Origin: an uncultured Lachnospiraceae bacterium
GTDB taxonomy: Bacteria > Bacillota > Clostridia > Lachnospirales > Lachnospiraceae
Direction of reading: 5' to 3'
Length of the DNA stretch: 49,469 nucleotides
Assembly (NCBI GenBank): GCA_944380095.1
Contig: CALWGP010000005.1
Coordinates: forward strand, 1 to 49,469
Of the stretch, positions 33,030-40,125 are shown one piece after another (the first letter of the stretch is position 1; every line of letters begins with the position of its first letter). The notes below the pieces were generated by a model. The model made no database searches and had not been told where the DNA came from. It saw only the letters and a list, made by a program, of their open reading frames with translations. Both the position numbers and the translations under genes were made by a program.

Positions 33030-34340
33030 ATGTGGGCATATGAAAGTGTTTTTTATCAGATTTATCCGTTGGGATTTTGCGGGGCCCCTTTTGAAAACGA
33101 CGGGGTACTTAAGCACCGTATCCTGAAAGTGAACGATTGGATCGGCCATATCAAAAAGCTGGGGGCGGACGCCATTTATTTTTCCCCTCTTTTTGAATCC
33201 GATACCCACGGGTATAATACGAGGGATTACAGAAAGCTGGACTGCAGACTGGGAACCAATGAAGACTTTGCGCAGGTTTGTCAGAACCTGCACAAAGAAG
33301 GAATCCGGGTTGTGTTAGACGGCGTGTTCAACCATGCCGGCAGGGGATTTTTCGCTTTTCAGGACGTGTTAAAAAACAGGGAACACTCCCCTTACCTGGA
33401 CTGGTTTCATATCAATCTGGGCGGGAATTCCAACTATAACGACGGTCTTTGGTATGAGGGCTGGGAAGGCAACTATGACCTGGTGAAGCTGAACCTGCAC
33501 AATGAAGAGGTGGTGCGTTATCTGCTGGACAGCGTGGCTTACTGGATTGAAGCGTTTGAGATCGACGGCCTGCGTCTGGACGTGGCCTACTGCCTGGATG
33601 AAAATTTTGTCCGCAGGCTGCGCAGTTTCTGCGATGAGAAGAAGAAGGATTTCTTCCTGGTAGGGGAGATGCTGCACGGGGATTACAACCGCCTTGTCAA
33701 CGACGGGATGCTGCATTCCGCGACCAACTATGAATGTTATAAGGGGCTTTATTCCAGCTTTAACAGCATGAACATGTTTGAAATTGTCCACTCCCTGATG
33801 AGACAGTTCGGGCCGGAAAACTGGACCCTTTATAAAGGAAAGCATATGCTGTCCTTTGTGGACAACCATGATGTGACGCGGATTGCCAGCAACCTGACCA
33901 ATGAAAAACACCTTCCTCTGATTTATGCCCTTATGTTCGGGATGCCGGGGATCCCGTGCGTCTATTACGGAAGCGAATGGGGGGCAAAGGCCCATAAGGC
34001 CGAAGGGGACCCTGCTTTGCGCGCCTGCTTTGACGAGCCGGTGGAAAATGAGCTGACAGAGTGGATTGCCAGGCTGGCAAAAGCCAAAAAAGGGTCCCAT
34101 GCCCTCAATTACGGCGGATTTCGTTCCGTGGTGCTCACCAATAAGCAGTGTATTTTTGAACGCGCTGCGGACGGGGAACGGGTCCTGGTGGCGGTCAATG
34201 CGGACAGCGAGCCGTTTACCGCGCATTTCGATGCGGGCTGCGGACAGGCGGTTGACCTGATTACCGGGAAAGTCCATGACTTCGGGGGAGGAAGCCAGCT
34301 GCCTGCCTACAGCGCCTATTTCTGGAAATGTGAACGATAA
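33030..34340 (+). CDS. Alpha-amylase family glycoside hydrolase (GH13)
   Basis: Retaining alpha-glucan hydrolase or transferase of 436 residues without signal peptide, so it acts in the cytoplasm on imported malto-oligosaccharides. GH13 regions I-IV are seen: DGVFNHAG, GLRLDVA with nucleophile Asp184, LVGEML with acid/base Glu213 and FVDNHD with Asp281. The length is short for the family: a minimal barrel plus a small C-terminal beta domain. A GAAGGAGG site precedes the start. It is monocistronic, converging on cutC with about 21 bases between the stops. Fine specificity (alpha-amylase, neopullulanase or glucosidase) cannot be decided. Confidence 0.92.
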   Translation: MWAYESVFYQIYPLGFCGAPFENDGVLKHRILKVNDWIGHIKKLGADAIYFSPLFESDTHGYNTRDYRKLDCRLGTNEDFAQVCQNLHKEGIRVVLDGVFNHAGRGFFAFQDVLKNREHSPYLDWFHINLGGNSNYNDGLWYEGWEGNYDLVKLNLHNEEVVRYLLDSVAYWIEAFEIDGLRLDVAYCLDENFVRRLRSFCDEKKKDFFLVGEMLHGDYNRLVNDGMLHSATNYECYKGLYSSFNSMNMFEIVHSLMRQFGPENWTLYKGKHMLSFVDNHDVTRIASNLTNEKHLPLIYALMFGMPGIPCVYYGSEWGAKAHKAEGDPALRACFDEPVENELTEWIARLAKAKKGSHALNYGGFRSVVLTNKQCIFERAADGERVLVAVNADSEPFTAHFDAGCGQAVDLITGKVHDFGGGSQLPAYSAYFWKCER

Positions 34341-34361
34341 GCGGGCGTCTGCCGGATCAGC

Positions 34362-35117
34362 CTATCGGGCAGCGTTGTCCAGCAGGGCGCGCACCCTGCG
34401 CACGTTTTCGGGATCCGTCTGCCAGAGTTCATATTCGCTCAGTCCGGGAAGGCCCATGGATACGGCGGGATTGCGGTATTCCATGCCGCTGCTTAAGACT
34501 TGCTTCCCGGACATGTGAAACGCGGTGAGGTCCGTCTGCGCAAGCAGGATCTCTACCGCATGGGCATTGATGCCGGCGCCTGCCAGGATGGTCAGCTCTT
34601 TCCCGGCTGCGCCGGTCAGCTCTTTCATCCGCCCGATGCCTTCCAGACAGGAGGGGGCCTGCCCGGAGGTAAGGATTGTGTTGACCCCCAGGCTGCGGGC
34701 CTGCTCGAGGGTTTCGAAGGGATCTTTGCACATGTCAAACGCCCTGTGCAGGGTCACGGACATCCCTTCTGCCCGGTCCATAAAGCGTTTCATCTGTTCC
34801 ATATTCAGGGAGCCGTCCGGCAGCAGGCTGCCGATCACCACCCCGTCAGCCCCGGCGGCCCGGAAGGCCGATATTTCCTCACAGATCAGCTCCGCTTCCA
34901 GCGGGGAATAAAGGAAATCGCCGAAGCGGGGGCGGATCAGGACGTGGATACGGATATCCACGGTGCGGCGGATCTGCTCAAACAGGGCCAGGGTGGGAGT
35001 CGTGCCGCCGATTACCAGGTTAGCGCACAGCTCTAAGCGGTCTGCGCCGCCTTCTTTTGCGCAGATGGCGGACTGCGTGGAATCCACGCAGCATTCCAGC
35101 GTATAGTTGTTTTTCAT
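34362..35117 (-). CDS. cutC: CutC family protein (copper homeostasis)
   Basis: TIM-barrel protein of 251 residues. The start at 35117 (MKNNYTLECCVDSTQSAICA) is set by GGAGG six bases upstream; the longer frame runs through the structured leader. Family blocks ADRLELCANLVIGGTTPTL, HVLIRPRFGDFLYS, GADGVVIGSLLPDG, VTLHRAFDMC and ILTSGQAPSCLEG are all present. CutC was linked to copper handling, but its true role is disputed. It has its own promoter and a leader that contains the hairpin/pre-Shine-Dalgarno element shared with the uracil permease gene, so both may answer to the same signal. Confidence 0.93.
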   Translation of the reverse strand: MKNNYTLECCVDSTQSAICAKEGGADRLELCANLVIGGTTPTLALFEQIRRTVDIRIHVLIRPRFGDFLYSPLEAELICEEISAFRAAGADGVVIGSLLPDGSLNMEQMKRFMDRAEGMSVTLHRAFDMCKDPFETLEQARSLGVNTILTSGQAPSCLEGIGRMKELTGAAGKELTILAGAGINAHAVEILLAQTDLTAFHMSGKQVLSSGMEYRNPAVSMGLPGLSEYELWQTDPENVRRVRALLDNAAR

Positions 35118-35192
35118 GGGAATCCTCCATTCCGGAGCGTAAGCTATGGGGCATGTGGAATGGCTGTTTGTGACGCTCCGGCACAAACGGCC
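35118..35192 (-). promoter_or_regulatory. Structured 5' leader of cutC, copy 2 of the repeated element
   Basis: Read on the minus strand: GGCCGTTTGTG and CACAAACAGCC (one C-A mismatch) form a hairpin around loop CCGGAGCGT (35181-35173), identical to the loop in the permease leader. ACGCTCCGG (35140-35132) is perfectly complementary to the loop and is followed by AAT and GGAGG, as in copy 1. In addition CCATTCC (35163-35157) can pair with GGAATGG (35133-35127), which overlaps the Shine-Dalgarno block. The stem tip differs from copy 1 by a paired change (GCG/CGC there, GTG/CAC here). Confidence 0.75.
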
Positions 35193-35210
35193 GTGTGAAA
35201 AGCTATTTCT

Positions 35211-35240
35211 ATTGTAATGGAAGAGGGCTGCCGGGGACAA
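35211..35240 (-). promoter_or_regulatory. SigA-type promoter of cutC
   Basis: On the minus strand: TTGTCC (35240-35235), 18-bp spacer, TACAAT (35216-35211). Transcription would start near 35204, about 12 bases before the leader hairpin. Confidence 0.65.
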
Positions 35241-35350
35241 GGGCCATATGCAAAATCCCGCGAAATGTAAGGGAAAAGCAAGAAATGTGAATAAAATGTG
35301 AACAAAAGTTTAGGAAATTCATAAAAAGTTTAAAGAAAATATAAAAACTA

Positions 35351-35379
35351 TTTACAAACGGAAGGAAACATGCTATTCT
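35351..35379 (+). promoter_or_regulatory. SigA-type promoter of the repeat lipoprotein gene
   Basis: TTTACA (35351-35356), 17-bp spacer, TATTCT (35374-35379). Confidence 0.7.
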
Positions 35380-35387
35380 CATTCTCG

Positions 35388-35442
35388 TACTAAGGAACCA
35401 AAGCACAGTCGTGTGATTGTCGGTCAGGTTCCGTATTTAGTA
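35388..35442 (+). promoter_or_regulatory. Stem structure over the lipoprotein leader
   Basis: TACTAA, GGAACC (35388-35399) pairs with GGTTCC (35427-35432) and TTAGTA (35437-35442), with a GTAT bulge. A small CAC/GTG hairpin lies inside. The 3' arm abuts the AGGAGG Shine-Dalgarno. It spans practically the whole leader from the predicted start of transcription, so it may stabilise the mRNA or control translation. Confidence 0.5.
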
Positions 35443-35456
35443 GGAGGAGAATCATT

Positions 35457-35801
35457 ATGAAGAAAAATCTGGTAGCAGTATTAACAGCAGTAGTTATGAC
35501 CGCATCTTTAGTAGCTTGCGGCAACGCAGCAACCGAAGAGAGCACCGCAGCTACAGTTGAAGCAACTGTAGAAGAAAGCACCGTAGCAGAAACCGTTGAA
35601 GCAACCACCGAAGCTGCAACGGAAGAAGTAACCACCGAGGCTGCAACCGAAGAAGCAACTACCGAAGCTGCAACTGAAGAAGCAACCACCGAGGCTGCAA
35701 CTGAGGAAGCAACCACCGAGGCTGCAACGGAAGAAGCAACCACCGAGGCTGCAACCGAAGAAGCAACCACTGAAGCTGCAACCGAGACCGCTGCTGAATA
35801 A
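35457..35801 (+). CDS. Small lipoprotein with Thr/Glu/Ala nonapeptide repeats
   Basis: A 114-residue exported protein. The signal peptide ends in the lipobox LVAC with Cys21, so it is predicted to be lipid-anchored on the outer face of the membrane. The mature part is nearly only Thr, Glu, Ala and Val. From residue 50 it consists of TTEAATEEx repeated six full times and a seventh partial. There is no folded domain; it looks like an extended, acidic, possibly glycosylatable rod. AGGAGG precedes the start and a strong promoter and terminator flank it, suggesting high expression. Function is unknown. The base composition is lower in GC than the neighbours. Confidence 0.82.
   Translation: MKKNLVAVLTAVVMTASLVACGNAATEESTAATVEATVEESTVAETVEATTEAATEEVTTEAATEEATTEAATEEATTEAATEEATTEAATEEATTEAATEEATTEAATETAAE
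35604..35783 (+). repeat. 27-bp tandem coding repeat
   Basis: Six full and one partial copies of a 27-bp unit encoding TTEAATEEx, differing mostly at third codon positions. Such an in-frame repeat can change copy number by slippage. Confidence 0.85.
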
Positions 35802-35824
35802 TCAGCCGGTTTTGGCTCACAGGC

Positions 35825-35866
35825 AATACCCCGGGGCGAGAGATCGCCTTCGGGGTATTTTTTATA
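35825..35866 (+). terminator. Intrinsic terminator after the lipoprotein gene
   Basis: AATACCCCG (35825-35833) pairs with CGGGGTATT (35851-35859). An inner GGCGA/TCGCC stem is present, followed by T residues. Confidence 0.9.
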
Positions 35867-35900
35867 CGATAGGAAATTGCATTCCCTATCGTATAAAAAA
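35858..35900. repeat. Perfect 16-bp inverted repeat
   Basis: TTTTTTATACGATAGG (35858-35873) and CCTATCGTATAAAAAA (35885-35900) with an 11-nt spacer. The left arm begins inside the T tail of the preceding terminator. No T tract follows on the plus strand, so it is not an ordinary terminator for that strand. It lies just upstream of the aldo/keto reductase promoter. Confidence 0.7.
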
Positions 35901-35920
35901 CATCGGCGATGCGTTATATA

Positions 35921-35949
35921 TTGCTCTTTAAAATGTGGTTTGCTAAAAT
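35921..35949 (+). promoter_or_regulatory. SigA-type promoter of the aldo/keto reductase gene
   Basis: TTGCTC (35921-35926), 17-bp spacer, TAAAAT (35944-35949). Confidence 0.6.
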
Positions 35950-36002
35950 GAAAGAAGGAACTCCGCAAAGTGCGGACCGCAGAAAGGATGTGTACGGTAA
36001 GG

Positions 36003-37139
36003 ATGTATCGGAGAACATGGGAAAAAACAGGCATACAGACGTCTCTGCTTGGCTTTGGCTGTATGCGCTTTCCTACCCGCCAGGATGGGAAAATCGATGA
36101 AGAACGGGCGGAAAAGATGCTGGACAAGGCCATTGCGGCAGGCGTCAATTACATTGATACCGCCTATCCCTATCACAATGGGGAAAGCGAGCCTTTTGTA
36201 GGAAGGGTTTTAAGCAAGTATGACAGAAGTTCCTTTTATCTTGCCACGAAGCTCCCGCTTTGGGCGGTAAACTCCCTGGAGGATGCAAAGCGCATTTTTG
36301 CACAGCAGCAGGAGCGCCTTCGCACGGATTACTTCGACTTTTATCTGCTCCATGCCCTGAATAAGGAAAAATGGGACGCCATGAAGGAACTGGGGGTAGT
36401 GGATTACTGTGCGCAGCTGAAAGCGGAGGGCAAGATCAGAAACTACGGCTTTTCCTTCCACGACAGTTATGAGGTTTTCGAAGAAATCCTCCGTTACCGC
36501 GACTGGGACTTCTGCCAGATCCAGTACAATTATATGGATACACAGGAACAGGCCGGGGATAAGGGCTATGCGCTGGCGGAAAGCTTAGGGGTCCCCATGG
36601 TGATTATGGAGCCTGTAAAGGGCGGGAGCCTGGCAAACTTTTCGGAAGATATCAATGAAAAGTTCCGCAGCATCCATCCGGACCGCAGCATCGCTTCCTG
36701 GGCGCTGCGCTGGGTAGGCAGCCATCCCAACGTGAAAGTGGTCTTAAGCGGGATGAGCACGGAAGAACAGGTAAGGGACAATTTAAAGACCTTTGAGGAC
36801 TTTGAACCTTTCAGTCCAAAGGAGCAGAAGGCGGTAGAGGATATTGTGACAGAACTGAAAGCCAGGGTGCAGAACGGATGTACGGGCTGCCGCTACTGTA
36901 TGCCGTGTCCTGCGGGGGTCAATATCCCCGGCAACTTTGCCGCCTGGAACAGGTATCACATGTACGGCACCTATAACCATGCGCGCCATGCCTGGGAAGT
37001 GGAGCTTAAGGAAGAAGAGCGGGCAAACCACTGCGTCAAGTGCGGGAAATGCGAGACGCTCTGTCCCCAGAAGCTTTCCATCCGGCAGGATCTGCAGCGC
37101 GCCTGGGCCGATCTGGAACAGGCCCGGCAGAAAGCCTGA
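36003..37139 (+). CDS. Aldo/keto reductase with C-terminal ferredoxin-like iron-sulfur domain
   Basis: Cytoplasmic oxidoreductase of 378 residues. The start at 36003 (MYRRTWEKTGIQTSLLGFGCMRFP) matches the family beginning; ATGs at 35970 and 35988 are in frame but less typical. The AKR barrel shows NYIDTAYPYHNGESE (Asp/Tyr of the active site), LATKLP (Lys) and YLLHALN (His). After about residue 285 come two Cys clusters, CTGCRYCMPCP and CVKCGKCETLCP, which would hold 4Fe-4S clusters. Such fusions are common in anaerobes and probably exchange electrons with ferredoxin. The substrate is unknown. A strong terminator follows. Confidence 0.92.
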   Translation: MYRRTWEKTGIQTSLLGFGCMRFPTRQDGKIDEERAEKMLDKAIAAGVNYIDTAYPYHNGESEPFVGRVLSKYDRSSFYLATKLPLWAVNSLEDAKRIFAQQQERLRTDYFDFYLLHALNKEKWDAMKELGVVDYCAQLKAEGKIRNYGFSFHDSYEVFEEILRYRDWDFCQIQYNYMDTQEQAGDKGYALAESLGVPMVIMEPVKGGSLANFSEDINEKFRSIHPDRSIASWALRWVGSHPNVKVVLSGMSTEEQVRDNLKTFEDFEPFSPKEQKAVEDIVTELKARVQNGCTGCRYCMPCPAGVNIPGNFAAWNRYHMYGTYNHARHAWEVELKEEERANHCVKCGKCETLCPQKLSIRQDLQRAWADLEQARQKA

Positions 37140-37180
37140 AAGGGCAGGATTTTGTGTCCTGCATGAACATTGAATAAAAG

Positions 37181-37218
37181 AGGCCGGGAAACCCGATTGC
37201 AGGTTTCCCGGCCTTTTC
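37181..37218. terminator. Terminator between convergent AKR and CNNM genes
   Basis: Perfect 13-bp stem AGGCCGGGAAACC (37181-37193) with GGTTTCCCGGCCT (37202-37214), loop CGATTGCA, T-rich tail on the plus strand and an A-rich stretch ahead that can serve the minus strand. Confidence 0.92.
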
Positions 37219-37241
37219 TGACTTCTCTGGGAAGGGAAAAC

Positions 37242-38627
37242 TTAGCTGTTTTCTTTGTCTTCCCGTTTCTCCCGTTTTTCTTTGTTCTCTTTTTCGTCCT
37301 CTTTGGTTTCTTCCGGAGGAAGTTTCCGGATCAGCGCCTTTTCGATCCGGCGGTCTTCAATCTCTTCCACATGGATATTCAGTCCGTTTACCTGAACGTC
37401 AAACTGACTGCCGTCTTCCGGAATCCAGTTTAAGCAGCTAAAGACCATGCCGCCTACGGTGTCGTAATCCTCATTGTCGGGCAGCTCGATATCCAGGGCC
37501 TCAGCCAGGTCTTCAATGTAGGTGCTGCCGGTGACGCGCCAGAGATTGTCTCCCAGTTTTTCGATGTCGGGAGCTTCCACGGGGTCATATTCGTCATAGA
37601 TGTTTCCGACGATTTCTTCCAGCAGGTCTTCGATGGTGATGATGCCGGCGGTCTGGCCGTATTCGTCCACAACGATGGCAATATGGATCTTTTTCTTTTG
37701 CATATCCTGGAACAGGTCGTCGGCATGGATGGTATCCGGTACGAAGTAAGCGCTGCGGGCCAGGGTTTTCAAATCGGTATGCTGCTCGGACATCCGGTCG
37801 ATCAGGAAGTCCCTTGTGTAGAGGATACCTACGATATCGTTGATGTCTTCATCATAAACAGGGAATCTGGAAAGTCCGGTATCGCGGATGGTCTGAAGGA
37901 TTTCCTCGTCTGTGGCTTCTACGGAAAATGCTTCAATGTCAGCGGTAATGGTCATGGCTTCCTTGACGGAAATATCGTCGAACTGGAATACGTTTTCGAT
38001 CCACTCCTGCTCTTCTTGGTCAATGGTACCGCTCTGGCCGCCCAGATCCAGCATCATGCGGATTTCTTCTTCCGTAACCTTTTCTTCTTCCGCTTCCACT
38101 TTCATATGCAGAAGGCGGAGCACGGTGTTGGTGGAGAAGGAAAGGAACCAGATAACGGGTTTTACGACTTTTGCAATACCGGAAACCACGCCGCAGGACA
38201 GTTTTGCCATTTCCAGGGACTTCTGCATGGCGATCCGCTTGGGAACCAGTTCGCCGAAGATCAGGTTAAAGTAAGCCAGGATCAGGGTTACGATAACGAC
38301 GGAAATGGTGTCCAGGATGTTTAAGGGGATACTGGTAAAGCCCAGACCGTTATGGATCCAGTCCACCAGGTATTCGGAAAAGTTATCGGCTGCAAACGCA
38401 CTGCCCAGAAAACCTGCCAGGGTAATGGCGATCTGGATGGTGGAAAGGAAGGCGGAAGGCGCTTCCACCAGCTTTAACAGCTGCGGCGCTTTCGGATCCC
38501 CCTCTTCTTCCAGCTTGCGCAGTTTCGCACTGTTTAAGGAAACCACGGCAATCTCGGTAGCGGCAAAAAAGGCGTTTACCAAAATAAAAACTACCTGTAA
38601 AAGCAATTGACTGATAATTGTACTCAA
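37242..38627 (-). CDS. CNNM/CBS/CorC domain membrane protein (hemolysin family, UPF0053)
   Basis: A 461-residue membrane protein probably linked to magnesium or other divalent cation homeostasis. Residues 1-190 form the CNNM (DUF21) membrane domain ([28 protein letters not shown]). Residues about 215-340 are a CBS pair ([46 protein letters not shown]), and about 355-435 a CorC transporter-associated domain. A highly charged Lys/Glu tail ends it. The start is TTG at 38627 with AAAGGAG nine bases upstream. Its leader has a perfect consensus promoter and an internal terminator, which points to attenuation by an unknown signal. Confidence 0.92.
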   Translation of the reverse strand: MSTIISQLLLQVVFILVNAFFAATEIAVVSLNSAKLRKLEEEGDPKAPQLLKLVEAPSAFLSTIQIAITLAGFLGSAFAADNFSEYLVDWIHNGLGFTSIPLNILDTISVVIVTLILAYFNLIFGELVPKRIAMQKSLEMAKLSCGVVSGIAKVVKPVIWFLSFSTNTVLRLLHMKVEAEEEKVTEEEIRMMLDLGGQSGTIDQEEQEWIENVFQFDDISVKEAMTITADIEAFSVEATDEEILQTIRDTGLSRFPVYDEDINDIVGILYTRDFLIDRMSEQHTDLKTLARSAYFVPDTIHADDLFQDMQKKKIHIAIVVDEYGQTAGIITIEDLLEEIVGNIYDEYDPVEAPDIEKLGDNLWRVTGSTYIEDLAEALDIELPDNEDYDTVGGMVFSCLNWIPEDGSQFDVQVNGLNIHVEEIEDRRIEKALIRKLPPEETKEDEKENKEKREKREDKENS

Positions 38628-38735
38628 GTGTATTCTCTCCTTTTGTTTTTCTTGTTACCTCCCGCAGCCGGGAGATTGTGGATGATATGTCTGTGCCTTT
38701 GGGCCATAAGCCCATTGGCATACGAAATAAATGGA

Positions 38736-38783
38736 AACACAAAAAGACATAGCCTGTAAGAAACTACAAACAGACCATGTCTT
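38736..38783 (-). terminator. Leader terminator (attenuator) upstream of the CNNM gene
   Basis: On the minus strand AAGACATGGTCTG (38783-38771) pairs with CAGGCTATGTCTT (38756-38744), 13 bp with two G-U pairs, then TTTTT. It lies inside the leader, about 95 bases after the predicted start of transcription and about 115 bases before the TTG start codon. The region 38784-38876 would then be the sensing part: it contains GACGCGGACCCGGACGGGG and an ACGATATCGT palindrome. I do not recognise an M-box, a yybP-ykoY or another known aptamer. A second small hairpin CTCCCG/CGGGAG lies nearer the gene. Confidence 0.72.
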
Positions 38784-38883
38784 GCTTTATCCTGATCCCA
38801 TATTTCGATTCGTTTCCCCGTCCGGGTCCGCGTCGCTCATGAATTTAATTCCCTTTCTGAATTTGATGTACGATATCGTGTCT

Positions 38884-38912
38884 ATTATATAAACCCTGCC
38901 GCCGGTTGTCAA
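38884..38912 (-). promoter_or_regulatory. Perfect consensus promoter of the CNNM gene
   Basis: On the minus strand: TTGACA (38912-38907), 17-bp spacer, TATAAT (38889-38884). Such a strong promoter in front of a leader terminator fits premature-termination control. Confidence 0.88.
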
Positions 38913-38998
38913 GGGGAAAATCCTTCGCAAACCGGTGTACAATTTCCCGGGATTGGTTTAAAATGTGGTTACTTTACATGGGGAGGCGTTCGTTTCAT

Positions 38999-39661
38999 AT
39001 GGACAATTCAATCGTATTCATAGCGGAAATTGTGGGAACCGTGGCCTTTGCTTCTTCGGGGGCCATGCTGGGCATCCGGAAAAACCTGGATCTGTTCGGC
39101 GTCATTGTCCTGGGGCTGTGCGTGGCCGTGGGAGGAGGGATTTTGAGGGATATCATACTGGGACTTGTGCCGCCGGGCGCGTTTAGAGATCCCAGCTATT
39201 CCCTCGTGGCGCTGGGGACTTCGATCCTTTTGTTTTTTGTGGTGTATGTAAAGCAGGAAATCCTAAACAGCCGCTATCTGGTCATCTATGAAAAGGTGAT
39301 GAACTACTGCGACGCGGTGGGACTGGGCATCTTTACGGTGGTAGGCGTTTACAACGCCTATTGCCTGGGCTACCGGCAGAAGTTTTTCCTGGTCTTTTTG
39401 GGGATGCTGACCGGGATCGGCGGAGGCGTGATCCGGGATGTGCTGGCGGATACCATGCCGTTTATCCTGCACAAGCACATTTATGCGGTAGCCGCCCTGG
39501 CCGGGGCCCTGGTCTGCACGCTGCTCATCCGCAGCAACCTGTATTTTTCCATGGCGGCGGGAGCCGCAGTCATCATCCTGATCCGGATGCTGGCCAGCCG
39601 GTTTTGCTGGGATTTGCCCAAACCCCAGCATGAAACACAAAGGAAGGAGGAGAAGGGTTGA
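38999..39661 (+). CDS. TRIC/UPF0126 family cation channel-like membrane protein
   Basis: Membrane protein of 220 residues made of two repeated three-helix units, each with a glycine-rich motif: VAVGGGILRDIILG and TGIGGGVIRDVLAD. This is the prokaryotic TRIC/YadS family, whose members form trimeric monovalent-cation channels. The start at 38999 (MDNSIVFIAEIVG) follows GGGGAGG at a somewhat long distance; ATG at 38978 is a less likely alternative. The stop overlaps the TTG start of the next gene (TTGA), so the two are coupled. It is divergent from the CNNM gene. Confidence 0.9.
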   Translation: MDNSIVFIAEIVGTVAFASSGAMLGIRKNLDLFGVIVLGLCVAVGGGILRDIILGLVPPGAFRDPSYSLVALGTSILLFFVVYVKQEILNSRYLVIYEKVMNYCDAVGLGIFTVVGVYNAYCLGYRQKFFLVFLGMLTGIGGGVIRDVLADTMPFILHKHIYAVAALAGALVCTLLIRSNLYFSMAAGAAVIILIRMLASRFCWDLPKPQHETQRKEEKG

Positions 39662-40125
39662 AACTTTTGATCAAACAGAGGGTGTTTTCCTGGACGGACA
39701 GCTACGACGTGTATGACGAACAGGAAAACCCGAAATATTTCGTGAAGGCGGAGTTTTTTACTCTGGGACACCAGATTCATGTTTATGACAGGAATGAGCA
39801 GGAAGTGGGGGCCGTCCGGGAGCAATGGCCTGCGCTGCTGCCGGTCTTTGATGTGGATGCAAAAGGCGAAGCGCTGGGGCGGATCCAGAAGAAGTTTTCT
39901 CTTTTCGTGCCCAAATACGACCTGGACTACAGGGGATGGCGCGTGGAAGGAGATTTTTTGGGCTGGGACTACGACGTGCTGGAGGGCTGCTCCCGTGTGG
40001 CCCATATCAGCAAGCAGCTGCTTTCCTGGGGGGATACTTATGTGATTGAGTTTTCCAATCCGGCGGACGAGCTGATGTGCCTGCTTTTGGTCATCGCCAT
40101 CGATGCGGCTAACTGCGGAAAGTAG
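39658..40125 (+). CDS. LURP-one-related (DUF567/Tubby-like) family protein
   Basis: A 155-residue soluble protein. It starts with TTG behind AAGGAGGAGAAGGG and overlaps the UPF0126 stop by four bases. The pattern KQRVFSWTDSYDVYDEQENPKYFVKAEFFTLGHQIHVYD, split across strands of a beta barrel, with GRIQKKFSLFVPKYDLDY, is typical of LURP-one/YxjI proteins. Their function in bacteria is unknown; they may bind lipids or membranes by analogy with Tubby. The 3' end overlaps the convergent acyltransferase gene by 17 bases. Confidence 0.82.
   Translation: MKLLIKQRVFSWTDSYDVYDEQENPKYFVKAEFFTLGHQIHVYDRNEQEVGAVREQWPALLPVFDVDAKGEALGRIQKKFSLFVPKYDLDYRGWRVEGDFLGWDYDVLEGCSRVAHISKQLLSWGDTYVIEFSNPADELMCLLLVIAIDAANCGK

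Noticed and set aside
35604..35783. Regular repeats that could suggest a CRISPR array
   Set aside because: The units are contiguous, in frame and without spacers; they encode the lipoprotein.
35390..36148. Long minus-strand frame with Val/Ala/Ser repeats opposite the lipoprotein gene
   Set aside because: It is the mirror of the 27-bp repeat. No ribosome site supports it, and the plus strand has lipobox, ribosome site, promoter and terminator.
38784..38876. M-box magnesium or yybP-ykoY manganese riboswitch before the CNNM gene
   Set aside because: The conserved blocks of these aptamers are not present, although the downstream gene type would fit.
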